NCBI RefSeq assembly: GCF_033118175.1
Contig: NC_083714.1
Span: 5,084,001-5,148,000, forward strand
Origin: Dama dama
Lineage: Eukaryota > Chordata > Mammalia > Artiodactyla > Cervidae
Direction of reading: 5' to 3'
DNA: 64,000 nt
In this document: positions 26,670-38,088 of the stretch, one piece after another
Layout: each line of letters opens with the position of its first letter
How positions within the stretch are numbered: position 1 is the first letter of the stretch
Program-made: the position numbers and the translations under genes
Notes under the pieces: generated by a model
Database searches by the model: none
Told to the model about the DNA's origin: nothing
What the model saw: only the letters and a program-made list of their open reading frames with translations

Positions 26670-27465
26670 AGGTGTCACATCCTTTTGACAACAAGAGAGG
26701 CACGAGGAGTTAAATGCTTCAAAAGGAGAGGATGGCTGCCTCATCTTGACAATTGATAGGAATCCCAAAATTCCTATGGCAACTGGAAAGGACACTGGGT
26801 CTCCCCCCTCACCTCACAAGACATCCCTATTGCCCTGCCAAGCCTCGAGGAGAATCCCGAGTTGTCCATCACAACTAGAGAGGAGTCCTGAAGTCGCTGA
26901 ACAAACACGAGTTTTGAGGGGCCATCCCCGTCGTCACTCGAGAATATAAACCAGGTTCCCTCCGCAACTCAAGAAAAACCATGAGACTTCCCGCTCGATG
27001 AGTGATGAGACCATATTCCCCTGCACTGAGTGCAGAGCAAGTCCGTGTTCCCCATCAAACACAAAAGGAGCCTTGACATCTTTGATGGAACTCCACAGAG
27101 TCCCCAACAACACTCTCACAAGTATAGAGGGACCCTGAGGTGCCCGCAGAAACATGAAAGCGCTCCGTGTACTCCAAATCAACTCGAGATGAGAGCTGAT
27201 TCCCTGGCTTTGACTCAAGAGGAATGCACACTTTCCACAAGCACCTCACGAGGAGGCTTCTCTCAGCTATATGTACGTGAGAGGGACCCTTAGTTTGCTG
27301 CCTCAAGTGGAATGGACACCGAGATGCCATGACTCGAAATAAGGCCAGAATTCCCTGCAGTGACTTGAATGCAGGCTCGTCTTTCACCTCACAAGATGAA
27401 GGGATGTCTGAATCTCCTGTTGTGTCCCTAGAGAATACCCTAGTCCCCCGCCTCATCTCAACAGC
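26670..27465 (-). repeat. Contracted satellite A unit (796 bp, -184)
   Basis: The landmark spacing is 796 bp. One of the two related internal ~184-bp blocks is missing. The sequence around 27,170-27,230 passes straight from one block's actccaaatcaactcgag into the sequence that normally follows the other block. This is the reciprocal product expected of the event that makes the 1163-bp units. Confidence 0.75.
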
Positions 27466-28628
27466 AGGCCTCACATCCCTTTGACAACTCGAGAGGAACA
27501 CAGAGTTCAATGCTTCAAAAGTAGATGATAACTGACTCCTCTTGAAAATTTACAGGAATCCCAGTATCTCTGTAGCAACTTGAAACTGACAGTGGGTCTT
27601 CCTACTCACCCCAAGAGGCGTCCCTATTGCCCAGCCAAGCCTCGAGGAGAATCCCGAGGTGACCCTCGCAACTAGTCATGCAACGAGATGTCACTGAACA
27701 AACAGGAGTTTTGAGGGCCCATCCCCGTCGTCACTTGAGAATATACCCCAGGTTCCCTCTGCAATTCGAGAAAAAACATGAGACTTCCCGCTCATTGAGA
27801 GATGAGACCAGATTCCCCTGCATTGAGTGCAGAGCAAGTCCGTGTTACCCATCAAACACAAAAGGAGCCTTGACTTCCTTGATGGAACTCCAGAGAGTCC
27901 CCAACAACACTCTCACAAGGATAGAGGGACCCTGAGATCCCAGCAGCAACACAAAAGCGCTCAGTGTACAGCAAATCAACTCGAGATGATGCCCGATTCC
28001 CCTGCATTGTCTCCAGAGCCATCCCGCATTCCCCATCAAACACGAGAAGTGGATTGACTTCCTTTAGGCAACTCTAGAAATTCCACATGAATACCGTCAC
28101 AAGTCTAGAGGAACACGAAGTTCAGCACAGCAAATCGAGAAAAGCTCCGTGTACCCCAAATCATTCGAGATGAGGCCAGATTCCCCTACATTGGCTCCAG
28201 AGCCATCCGGCATTCCCCATCAAACAAGACAAGTGGCTTGACTTCCTTTTGGCAACTCCAGAGTTTCGCCGAGAACACCGTCCTAAGTATAGAGGAACAC
28301 CAAGTTCAGCACAGCAACTAGAAAGCAGCTCCGTGTACCTCAAATCATCTCGAGATGAGAGCTGATTCCCTGGCTTTGACTCAAGAGGAATGCCAGCTTT
28401 AAACAACACCTAAAGAGGAGGCTTCTCTGCTATAGGTACGTGAGAGGGACCCTGAGTTTGCTGCCTCAAGTGGAATGGACACCGAGATGCCCTGAATCGA
28501 CATAAGGCCGGATTTCCCTGCAGTGACTTGAATGCAGGCTCGTCTTTCATCTCACAAGATGAAGGGATGTCTGAATCCCCTGTGGAGACCCTAGAGAATA
28601 CACTAGTTCCCCGCCTCATCTCGACAAG
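27466..28628 (-). repeat. Expanded satellite A unit (1163 bp), first-type block duplicated
   Basis: Block-specific text (gccatcc-gcattccccatcaaac, then a gg-ttgacttcc stretch) occurs twice, at about 28,019 and 28,201, 182 bp apart. This unit duplicates the block next to the gaggaacac segment. The units at 29.6, 30.8 and 5.9 kb duplicate the other block. Confidence 0.75.
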
Positions 28629-29608
28629 GGTCCTCACATCCCTTTGACAACATGAGAGGTACGCGGAGTTCAATGCTTCAAAAGGAGACGAAGCCTGACT
28701 CCTCTTGAAAACTGACAGGAGTCACAGTACTGTTCTGGCAACTTCAAAGGGAAACTTGGTCTCCCCCCTCACCTCGAGAGGCGTCCCTATTTTCCTGCCA
28801 AGCCTTGAGGAGAATCCCAAGGTGTCCCTTCCAACTAGACAGGAGTCCTGACGTTGCTGAAGAAACACGAGTTTTGAAGGGCCATCCCCGCCGTAACTCG
28901 AGAACATAACCCAGGTTCCCGCCGCAACTCCAGAAAAACAATGAGACTTTCCCCTCGCCGCGAGATGAGGCCCGATTCCCCTACATTGCGTGTAGAGCAA
29001 GTCCGTGTTCCCCATCAAACACGAAAGGAGCCTTGACTTCATTGATGGAACTCCAGTGACTCCCAAGGAACACTGTCACAAGTCTAGAGGGACGATGAAG
29101 TCCCTGCAGCAACATGAAACTGCACCGTGTACTCGAAATCAACTCAGATGTGGCCCAATTCCCCTGCATTGTCTCCAGAGCCATCATGCGTTCCCCATCA
29201 AACAGGAGAAGTTGCTTGACTTCCTTTAGGCATCTCCAGAGATTAACCGAGAATATCGTCGCAAGTCTAGAGGAACACCAAGTTCAGCACAGCAACTTGA
29301 GAAAAGCTCCGTGTGCCCCAAATCATTCGAGATGAGAGCTGATTCCCTGGCTTTGACTCAAGAGGAATGCCAACTTTCCACAAGCCCCTCAAGAAGAGGC
29401 TTCTCTCAGCTATAGGTATGTGACAGTGACCCTGAGTTTGCTGCGTCAAGTGGAATGGTCACCATGATGCCGTGACTCGAAATAAGTCCGGATTGCCCTG
29501 CAGTGACTTGAATGCAGGCTCGTCTTTCATCACACAAGATATAGTGATGTCTGAATCCCCTGTGGAGACCCTAGAGAAAGCCCTAGTTTCCCGGCTCATC
29601 TGGACAGG

Positions 29609-30771
29609 AGGCCTCACATCCTTTTGAAACCTCGAGAAACACGTGGAGTTCAATGCTTCAAAAGTAGACGATGAGTGAGTCCTCTTGAAAATTGACAGGA
29701 ATCCCAGTATCCCTGTGGCAACTTGAAAGGACACTGGGTCTCCCTCCTCACCTTGAGAGGTGTCCCTATTGCCCTGCCAAGCCTTGAAGAGATCGCGAGT
29801 TGTCCCTCGCAGCTAGACAGGAGTCATGACGTTGCTGAACAAACATGAGTTTTGAGGGGCCGTCCGCATTGTCACTCGAGAATATAACCCAGGATCCCTC
29901 GGCAACTCGAGAAAAACCATGAGACTTCCTGCTAGATGAGAGATGAGTTCAGATTCCCGTGCAATGCGAGCCGAGCAATTCCGTGTTTCCCATCAAACAT
30001 GAAAGGAGCCTTGACTTCCTTGATGGAACTCCAGAGAGTCCCCCAGAACACTGATACAAGTCTAGAGGGACCCTGAGGTCACTGCATCAACATGAAAGTG
30101 CTCCGCATACTCCAAATCAACTCGAGATGAGGCCCGATTCCCCTGCACTGCATGCAGAGCAAGTTCGTGTTCCCCATCAAACACGAAAGGAGCCTTGCCG
30201 TCCTTCATGAAACTCCACATAGTCCCCAAGGACTCTGTCACAAGTCTAGAGGGACCCTGAGGTCAACGCAGCAACATGAAAAAGCCCCGTGTACCGAAAA
30301 TCAACTCGAGATGAGGCCCGATTCCTCTGCATTGTCTCCGGAGACATCCCGTGTTCCCCATCAAACACGACAAGTGTCTTATCTTCCTTTAGGCAACTCC
30401 ACAGATTCCCCGAGAGCACCGTCCCAAGTCTAGAGGAACACCAAGTTCAGCACAGCAACTCGAGAAAAGCTCCGTGTACCCCAAATCATCTCAATATGAG
30501 AGCTGATTGTCTGGCTTTGACTCAAGAGGAATGCCAACTTTCCACAAGCAACTCAAGCAGAGGATATCTCAGCTCTAGGTACGTGAGAGGGACCCTGAGT
30601 ATGCTGCCTCAAGTGGAATGGACACCGAGATGCTCTGACTCGAAATAAGGCCGGAATTCCCTGCAGTGACTTGAATGCAGGCTCGTCTTTCATCTCACAA
30701 GATGAAGGGATGTCTGAATCCCCTGAGAAGACCCTAGAGAAAGCCCTAATTCCCCGCCTCATCTCAACAGG
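29609..30771 (-). repeat. Expanded satellite A unit (1163 bp), second-type block duplicated
   Basis: The marker catcaaacatgaaagg (at ~29,990) and its variant catcaaacacgaaagg (at ~30,174) are 184 bp apart, each followed by agccttg. The unit therefore has one extra ~184-bp block relative to the 980-bp standard. Confidence 0.75.
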
Positions 30772-32119
30772 AGGCCTCACATCCCTTTGACAACAAGGGT
30801 GGAACGCAGAGTACAATGCTTCAAAAGTAGACGATGACTCACTCCTCTTGGAAATTGACAGGAATCCCAGTATCCCTGTGGCAACTTGAAAGGACACTGG
30901 GTCTCCAGCCTCACCTTGAGTGGTGTCCCTATTGCCCTGCCAAGCCTAGAAGAGAATCCCGAGTTGTCCATCACAACTAGACAGGAGTCCTGACGTCGCT
31001 GAACAAACATGAATTTTGAGGGGCCATGCCTGTCGTCACTCGAGAATATAACCCAGGTTCCCTCCGCAACTCGAGAAAAACCATGAGTCTTCCAGCTCGA
31101 TGAGAGATGAGATCAGATTCCCCTGCATTGCGTGCAGAGCAATTCCGTGTTCCCCATCAAACATGAAAGGCGCCTTGTCGTCCTTGATGGAACTTGAGAG
31201 AGACCTCAAGAACACTGTCACAAGTCTAGAGGGACCATGAGGTCTCCTCAGCAACATGAAAGGGCTTCGTCTACTCCAAATCAACACGAAATGAGGCCCG
31301 ATTTCCCTGCACTGCGTGTAGAGCAAGTCCGTGTTCCCCATCAAACACGAAAGGAGACTTGACTTCCTTGATGGATCTCCAGACCGACCCCAGGAACACT
31401 GTCTCAAGTCTAGAGGGACCCTGAGGTCCCTGCAGCAACATGAAAGGGTTCCGTGTACTCCAAATCAACTCAAGATGAGGCTGGATTCCCATGCACTGCA
31501 TGTAGATCAAGTCCGTGTTCCCCATCAAACAAGAAAGGAGCCTTGAGTTCCTTGATGGAACTCCAGAGAGTCCCCAGGAACGGTGTCACATGTCTAGAGG
31601 GACCCTGAGGTCCCCGCAGCAACATGAAAGCGCACCGTGTACTTGAAGTCAATGCGAAATGAGGCTTGATTCCACTGCATTGTCTCCAGAGCCATCATGC
31701 ATTCCCCATCAAACACGACAAGTGGCTTGACTTCCTTTAGGCAACTCCAGAGATTACCTGAGAATACCGTCTCAAGTCTAGAGGAACATCAAGTTCAGCA
31801 CAGCAACTCGAGAAAAGCTTCGTGTACCCCAAACCATTTCGAGATGAGAGCTGATTCCCTGGCTTTGACTCAAGAGGAATGCCAACTTTCCAAAAGCCCC
31901 TCAAGAGGAGGCTTCTCTCAGCTATATGTATGTGAGAGGGTCCCAGAGTTCTCTTCGTCAAGTGGAATGGTCACCGAAATGCCGTGACTCGAAATAAGTT
32001 CGGATTTCCCTGCAGTGACTTGAATGTAAGCTGGTTTTCATCTCACAAGATGAAGGGATGTCTGAATCCCCTGTGGAGACCCTACAGAATACCCTAGTTC
32101 CCCGCCTCATCTCTACCGG
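30772..32119 (-). repeat. Doubly expanded satellite A unit (1348 bp, +368)
   Basis: The marker gtgttccccatcaaac occurs at 31,147, 31,331 and 31,515, exactly 184 bp apart each time, where a normal unit has one. The unit thus carries two additional ~184-bp blocks. It is the last full unit before the array edge at 32,348. Confidence 0.8.
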
Positions 32120-32348
32120 AGGCCTCACATCCCTTTGACAACACGAGAGGCACGCGGAGTACAATGCTTCAAAAGGAGACGAAGCCTGACTCCTCTTGAA
32201 AAGTGACAGGAGTCACAGTATCGCTCTGGCAACTGCAAAGGGAAACTTGGTCTCCCGCCTCACTTCGAGAGGCCTCCGTAATGCGCTGCAACGTCTCGAG
32301 TAGAATCCCGATGTGTCCCTCCCAACAAGACAGGAGCCCTGACGTTGC

Positions 32349-32826
32349 TGAACCTCACCCCAGATCCTGCACCTGGTGTCACTCGTCCAGTTTCTAAGGT
32401 GACTCCACCTGAAATATCCTGTGTCTGGAATCACATGTGCACATCTCCCGGATGACCCCACTTCCCAGACCCAGTACCTGTGGTCACGCTTCCACAATCT
32501 CCAGGGTGACCACAACACACTGGACCATGCACCTGTAGTCACATGTCCACAGTCTGCAGGGTGACACTCTCCCAAACCATATATCTAGGATCACATATCT
32601 ACAGTCCCCTTGGTGATCCCTCCCAGACACTGTACCTGGAGTCACACATCCACAGTCTCCACGGTGACCCCTTCCCAAGCCTTGCAACTGGGCTCACAAT
32701 TCCACAGTCTCCAGGGTGACTTCCTTCTGTCCATTCCCCTGGGGTCACATATCCACATTCTCCAGGGTGACTAACCCAGTCCCTGTCCATGGGGTCACAT
32801 ATCAACAGTCTCCAGGGTGACACTCC
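32349..32826 (+). repeat. ~54-bp minisatellite, short left array
   Basis: About nine degenerate copies of a 50-57-bp unit. Each holds a cacatatccacagtctcc-like core followed by agggtgac, and a cc-tgtacctggggtcaca segment. The core agggtgac recurs near 32,503, 32,558, 32,715, 32,767 and 32,815. The same family fills 58,808-64,000 in the same orientation. It starts directly where satellite A ends, with no spacer. Confidence 0.85.
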
Positions 32827-32915
32827 TCCCCTGAATGCACATTTCAAGGGGAGCACAAAACAGCACACCCAAAATATGCCCATTTGACAAAAGGGTTATT
32901 TTGGACTGATTAATT

Positions 32916-32931
32916 AAAAAAAAAAAAAAAA
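32916..32931 (+). repeat. Poly(A) tract
   Basis: Sixteen consecutive A follow ttaatt and precede a short GC-rich stretch (ccgccgcccc). It may be the tail of an old retroposed element lying between the minisatellite and the LTR-like sequence, but I cannot identify a body upstream. Confidence 0.6.
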
Positions 32932-32934
32932 CCG

Positions 32935-33440
32935 CCGCCCCAGGAGGATCTTTTAAATCCAAGTCAAAATGCCATTTTATGAAGTAGATTTACATTTATT
33001 AAGGATATCTACATCTTTAAGGATGTGTCCCTGTCTGGACCAGGAAATAGAGGATGACTAAATATCAAGAATGGACTAAGTATCAAGACTGACTTGATTT
33101 CACTAAATGACTTGACTAAATATCAAGAAGGTCTATGGAATGGACCTGGAAGTTAATCTGCATACCCCCATGCCTTTGTTTACTGTGCTTCACCTAATAA
33201 TCTCCCTTAAATAGCTTCTTCCATTCCTTAACCTCCTTCTTTCATTCTTAGCTGATGATAGCATTTAAGGTAAAGTCTTGGGCCATTTCAGAAAGTGACT
33301 GTTTTCCCAGGTATCTTTCAACTATATAGGAGGTATGCATGGCATATATTAAACTTCTGATTGTTTTTCTCCAATCCATTCCCTTTCATTATGAACATCT
33401 CAGTGAAGAACATTGAGGAGAGGGGGAAAATTATCTTTCC
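32935..33440 (+). mobile_element. Probable solitary LTR of a class I-type endogenous retrovirus
   Basis: About 500 bp with the look of a retroviral LTR. An AT-rich upstream part contains a repeated gactaaatatcaaga motif (about 33,055 and 33,115). It is followed by caccta-taatctccctt, an attaaa polyadenylation-type signal at ~33,349, the cttctgattgtttttctcc stretch typical of a U5 start, and a purine-rich end (gaggagaggggg) near 33,415. I see no gag, pol or env sequence beside it. Family and exact ends are uncertain; an unrelated low-copy sequence remains possible. Confidence 0.45.
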
Positions 33441-33840
33441 TCTCATCTAATGCAATAAAATAGCATTCAGAGATATAGAGGAATGAACCACAGACCAATT
33501 AAAAAAAATAAAGAAAAGCATGAATCTAACACTTACATTACTAAGTGAAGGAATCCAGCCTCAAGTGCTACACACTGTATGATCTTATAAGACATTCTAG
33601 CAAAGGTAAAACAGACATGATAAACAGTTTATGGAATATATGGCTGAAATATTTCACAAGGTACTTTAGTGAGGAATACCTGCCACTATGCATTTGTCTA
33701 AGTACATAGATTTTTGTTTTCAGAACACAAGTAATTTATTACCTATTCACATTTATTTATTTATGGTATGGAGTGCCAAAGACTGGAATGCAGAATTTAA
33801 CAAAGAATCTAACAGATTGAGAAATACATGAAAAGCTTCA
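33441..33840 (+). mobile_element. AT-rich stretch with an old L1 3'-end fragment
   Basis: From about 33,530 the text resembles the 3' untranslated region of old mammalian L1 elements: a tacacactgtatgatctta segment, then gacattctagcaaagg, then actatgcatttgtcta. It is short, diverged and without coding capacity. 33,441-33,530 is AT-rich and unidentified. Confidence 0.5.
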
Positions 33841-33841
33841 G

Positions 33842-33962
33842 ACTTTCCTAGGGGCCCAGTGGTTAAGACTCCACGTTGTCAGTGCAGGAAAGTTGGGTTC
33901 AATTCCTGGTCAGGGACCTAAAACCCCACATGCCACGGCACAGCCAAAAGATTTAAAAGGAA
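33842..33962 (+). mobile_element. tRNA-Glu-derived SINE (CHR-type)
   Basis: The sequence runs from gactttcctaggggcccagt, through a tRNA-like A-box region (cccagtggttaagactcc) and a B box (gggttcaattcc), to the ggtcagggacctaaaacccc-acatgcc tail typical of cetartiodactyl tRNA-Glu SINEs. An A-rich stretch follows. The copy is moderately diverged. Confidence 0.8.
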
Positions 33963-34656
33963 GAAGAAAATTTTTAAAAAGCCACTGTCACTGTTAGGAC
34001 AAAATTATCTGACCTATGTTCACTGTGTAATTGAATGGAATCTGCAGGCCAAAGGCAAAATGTACCATACATAAACAATGGGCTCTGTAAGTTCTTTCCA
34101 CGGGGGTTTGTAGCTAACAGGACTGAAACTACCATATCAGTCATTGAAGGAGCAAGCCCTGAATTTGATAAATGATGAGTAGTGGAAGCCAGGTTTCTTA
34201 CCATTGGAGTGGGAAGTTACAGGCAGACAAAAGGAGAAGGTTATAATACCTGTGTCATAAGAGATCAGGTTGGAGACATCATTATAAACTATCTTTAGCC
34301 TAATACAGAAACATATAACTCCATGTGAAAATCTTCATAACCGTGTGTATGCATAGTCTGGATACATGCATGTATATTTCCATGCATTGTCTGCTGAGAT
34401 TATTAAGTTCCCACATACAAGTTTTTATTAATATGCTCTAATAAAAAGGGACAAGGACTCTTTAAATATGTGTCTGATACTAGGACTGAGACAGTAAATA
34501 TGTAAAGCAGCATAATCTTAAAATGTGAGAAAGAAGGACCAAAAAGCCCCATAAAAGCTGAATTATGTAAAATAAAAGCAGGAGAGTATGGAAAAAGCTC
34601 TCAATAGCCAAAGCTAGAATGAACTAAGCAGTCTAATTGGCTGGATTATAGCCAGA
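33963..34656. other. Unidentified AT-rich low-copy sequence
   Basis: About 700 bp with no repeat family, open frame or RNA gene that I recognise. It may contain further decayed LINE or LTR sequence. Confidence 0.4.
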
Positions 34657-34873
34657 AGAAAGTGAAAGTGAAATTGCTCAGTCGTGTCTGACTCCCTGCA
34701 ACCCCATGGACTGTAAGCTACGAGGCACCTCCATTCATGAAATTTTCCAGGCAAGAGTACTGGAGTGGGTTGCCATTTCCTTCTCCAGGGGATCTTCCCC
34801 ACCCAGGGATTGAACCCAGGTCTCCTGCATTGCAAGCATATGCTTTTACAGGCTGAGCCACCAGGGAAGCTCC
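34657..34873 (-). mobile_element. Bov-tA SINE
   Basis: Read on the minus strand, it starts with gagcttccctggtggctcag, has a tRNA-like B box (gggttcaatccctggg), continues into the body shared with BovB (ggaaatggcaacccactcca), and ends with gactgagcaatttcact and a tcactttc tail. This arrangement is diagnostic of the ruminant Bov-tA family. Confidence 0.92.
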
Positions 34874-35094
34874 CAAAAGTTTAAAATATTTTTCAGGTGT
34901 CCAAACTGGTAAAAAGTAAAAATTAGGTATTATGAGTAATGTTTAATAAAAATCTCACACAGAAAGATTCTAAATAATTGATACAGAGTCAGCTGTCCAT
35001 CAAGTATATGAAGCTAACTCCCCTCTCCTCAAATGTGGGTCCTGCATTATGACTTCCTCCTTAATAAGCCACTAAGGATGGATGTGAGGAAAAT
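34874..35094. other. Unidentified low-copy sequence
   Basis: A short AT-rich interval between the Bov-tA copy and the L1 fragment. I see no recognisable feature in it. Confidence 0.35.
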
Positions 35095-36840
35095 CAACAA
35101 TAAAGACAAATGACAAATGTTGGCGAAAATGTACAAAATTGAAACTCAAAACTTTACTTGTGGAGAGGTAAAATGGTGCAATCAATGTGTGCAAAACAAG
35201 CATTTTCTCGAAAACATAAAAATGTAATTATATCACTCAGCAGTGGCCGCAGGTCTGGAAAAGGTCAGTTTTCATTCCAATCCCAAAGAAAGGCAAAGCC
35301 AAAGAATGTTCCAACTACCACACAGTTGCACTCATCTCACATGTTAACAAAGTAATGATCAAATTTCTCCAAGCCAGGCTTCAACAGTAAGTGAACCATG
35401 AATTTCTAGATGTTCAAGCTGGATTTAGGAAAGACAGAGGGACCAGAGATCAAATTGCCAACACCCGTTGGGTCATTGAAAGAGCAAGAGAGAAAAACAT
35501 CCAGAAAAATATTTACTTCTGCTTTGTTAACAATGCCAAAGCCTTTGACTGTGCAGATCGCCACAAACTGTGGAAAATTCTGAAAGGTATGGGAATACCA
35601 GACCACCTTACCTGCCTCCTGAGAAATCTGTATGCAGGTGATGAAGCAACAATTAGAACTAGACATGGAACAATGGACTGGTTCCAAATCAGGAAAGGAG
35701 TACAGCACCCTGCTTATTTAACTTATATGCAGAGTATATCATGTGAAATCCCGGGGCGGGATGAGGCACAAGCTGGAATCAAAATTGCCAGGAGAAATAT
35801 CAATAATTTCAGATACACAGATGACACCACTCTTATGGCAGAAAGCAAAGAAGAACTAAAGAGTCTATTGATGAAAGTGAAAGAGGAGAGTGAAAAAGTT
35901 GGCTTAAAACTCAGTATTCAGAAAACTAAGATCATGGCATCCGGCCCCATCACTTCATGGCAAATAGATGGGAAAACAATGGAAATGGTGACAGACTTTA
36001 TTGTGGGGGAGGGGCTCCAAAATCACTGAAGATGGTGACTGCAGCCATGAAATTAAAAGACACCTGCTCCTTGGAATAAAAGTTATGACCAACCTAGATA
36101 GCATATTAAAAAGCAGAGACATTACCAACAAAGGTCCATGTACTCAAAGCTATGGTTGTTCCAATAGTCATGTATAGATGTTACAGCTGGACTACAAAGA
36201 AAACTGAGCACCGACGAAGTGATGCTTTGGAACTGTGGTGTTGGAGAAGACTCTTGAGCATCACTTGGACTGCAAGGAGATCCAACAAGTCAATCCTAAG
36301 GGAAATCAGCCCTGAATATTCATTGGAAGGACTGATGCTGAAGCTGAAACTGCAATACTTTGGCCACCTAATGTGAAGAACTGACTCATTGGAAAAGACC
36401 CTGATGCTGGGAAAGATTGAAGGCAGGAGCAGAAGGGGATAACAGAGGATGAGATGGTTGATGGCATCACCAACTCGATGGACATGAGTTTGAGCAAGCT
36501 CCGGGAGTTGGTGATGGATAGGGAAGCCTGGTGTGCTGCAGTCCACGGGGTCACAAAGAGTCGGACATGACTGAGTGACTGAACTGAAATATCATATGTT
36601 TTGGTAACTCGACTCCTAGATATACATCCAAAGAATTTAAAAGAGGTGTTCAAATATATACTTGTACACCAATATTTACAGCAGCAGTGTTCTTGATAGC
36701 CCAAGTTAAAAACAATGAAAATGTCCACCACCAAGTGAATGGAAGAGCAAATAGGGCAGTTCCATCCATGAGATGCATTACTCTGCCATATAAAGGAATA
36801 TAGTAAAATAATGCCACAGCTTCAGAAAATAGTAGGGGGC
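35095..36840 (+). mobile_element. L1 3'-end fragment split by a BovB insertion
   Basis: The left piece (35,095-35,236) begins acaaatgttggcgaaaatg and includes aaaatggtgcaatcaatgtg. The right piece (36,589-36,840) resumes with catatg, actcgactcctagatata, and acagcagcagtgttcttgat. Joined in order, they follow the familiar layout of an old mammalian L1 3' end. The intervening 1.35 kb is a BovB copy, so this L1 was there first. Confidence 0.75.
35237..36588 (+). pseudogene. BovB (RTE) LINE, 5'-truncated, decayed reverse transcriptase
   Basis: This is the 3' part of a BovB element encoding most of the RTE-type reverse transcriptase, which would copy the element's RNA at a nicked target. The longest surviving frame is 35,391-36,029 and includes VQAGFRKDRGTRDQ and AFDCADRHKLW. 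The catalytic YADD box is altered to YTDD (nt ~35,812). The conserved RQG..LSP motif before LFNLYAEY is lost through a ~16-bp deletion near 35,704, which also shifts the frame. The C-terminal part continues in another frame (36,152-36,376). The element ends with the BovB-type tail gactgagtgactgaactgaa. It cannot encode a working enzyme. Confidence 0.92.
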
Positions 36841-37400
36841 TTTTCAAAAACTTAAACACAGAGTTAACATAGAATCCATCAATTCCGGTCCAGGTTATAC
36901 ACTCAAAATATTGAAAACCAAATACTGGAACAGATATTCAAACCCCATATTCATAGCAGCATTATTCACAGTAACCAAAAGGTGGAAGCAGCACAAGTGT
37001 TCAACAGATGACTGGATAAGCACGATGTAGTATATACACAATGGAATATGATTCACCCTTTAAAAACAAGATAACTCTCATACATGCTATAGTGTAGATG
37101 AAACTTCAAGTCATTAGGTGAAGTGAAACAAGCCTGACACAAAAGGAAAAATGTTCTGTGATTCCACTAGTATGAGATATCCATATAAGACAAATTCCAA
37201 GTAGAATAAGATGGCCAGGGATTGGGGGTTATGAGTGTTTAATGGTTACAGTGTCACTTCAGGAAAAGGAAAAGATTCTGGAGATGAATGGTGGGGAAAT
37301 TTTTACAATGTGAGTGCAGTTAATGCTATAGAAGTTCATACTTAAAATGACTCAAATAATAAATGTTGTTATATGTTTGTAAGCACAATGAAAAAAATGA
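36841..37400 (+). mobile_element. Second L1 3'-end fragment
   Basis: It repeats the same part of the L1 3' region as the preceding element: catagcagcattattcacag, then aggtggaagcagcacaagtg, then tatacacaatggaatatgat. It extends further to a ggccagggattgggggttat segment and an untranslated end. It is a separate, more complete 3' fragment placed head-to-tail after the first. Confidence 0.75.
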
Positions 37401-38088
37401 CACATGGCACAACATGATAAAGCACTAAAAACATTCTCAGTGAAAGAAACCACACTGAAAAGCCACCCAGATCATAGCCATCTTGTCACTTTAAATCCAT
37501 GAAGGTTTTTAACATGAGGGAAAGCCCCAGTGATGGCTCCAGAAAAAGAAAACTGCCTTAGAATGAAGAAAGACAATTGCACAAAGCTTGGGTAGCTGAT
37601 GAAAGTTGAACTGGTCCTATGGATGGGATTGTAACATGGAAACCATAATTGTCCCCCATTTTTGGGTTGTGGGCTGATTCCCCGGGAAAGTGACCATGTT
37701 TTGGGTAAAACACATTGTGGTATTTGGTGTGAATGTAGAAAACTTTGTACCACTGTTTAAAGTAGACACATTTGAAATTTTGCTAGAAAGTAAGTTACTT
37801 TTCAATACAGCCATGTAAGTCACATGCCAGAAAATCAGAGATGACATCGAACATTGCAATAGAGGCCAAGACTTGACCTAACCAAATTCAGCTAAAGTAG
37901 TTTGATGCTAATTGCCTTGTACTAGTCCACATGGTATTAAAAGGCACCATAGGAAGAGTATATTAGTAGACACCATGCCCTGGGTGCTGTGGATGACCAG
38001 ATGGAACTGAAACTATGAGATGTCTTAATTCTAGTTTTCCGCATAACACTACACCAAAGCAACTGTCAGAACTAAAAAGCGAATTCAT
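37401..38088. other. Unidentified low-copy sequence
   Basis: About 690 bp without tandem structure, a recognised repeat, or a coding frame with convincing composition. Its origin is unknown. Confidence 0.4.

Larger units (their letters stand above)
16880..32348 (-). repeat. Satellite A array, inverted arm (~980-bp unit)
   Basis: This is the same satellite read on the minus strand. The complementary landmark (aggcctcacatccc and variants) lies at 16880, 17862, 18845, 19821, 20802, 21780, 22766, 23734, 24711, 25691, 26670, 27466, 28629, 29609, 30772 and 32120. Spacings are 968-986 bp except 796, 1163, 1163 and 1348. Diagnostic sequence types recur at multi-unit distances, so units are mosaics of several subfamilies. 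The array stops abruptly at ~32,348, inside a unit, where the 54-bp minisatellite begins. No gene is supported. Confidence 0.9.

Noticed and set aside
1..32348. CRISPR-like regularly spaced repeats (ctcgag every ~31 bp)
   Set aside because: The spacing elements are themselves repeats within a 980-bp eukaryotic satellite, with no unique spacers, and the DNA carries ruminant SINEs.
16880..32348. A perfect large palindrome of the two satellite A arms
   Set aside because: The arms meet at different phases, and their abnormal-length units are not placed symmetrically, so they are not mirror copies.
33842..33962. A tRNA gene suggested by A-box and B-box-like sequence
   Set aside because: The flanking text and A-rich tail are those of a tRNA-Glu-derived SINE, and the tRNA fold is not kept. 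The same applies to 38,089-38,216 and 34,657-34,873.
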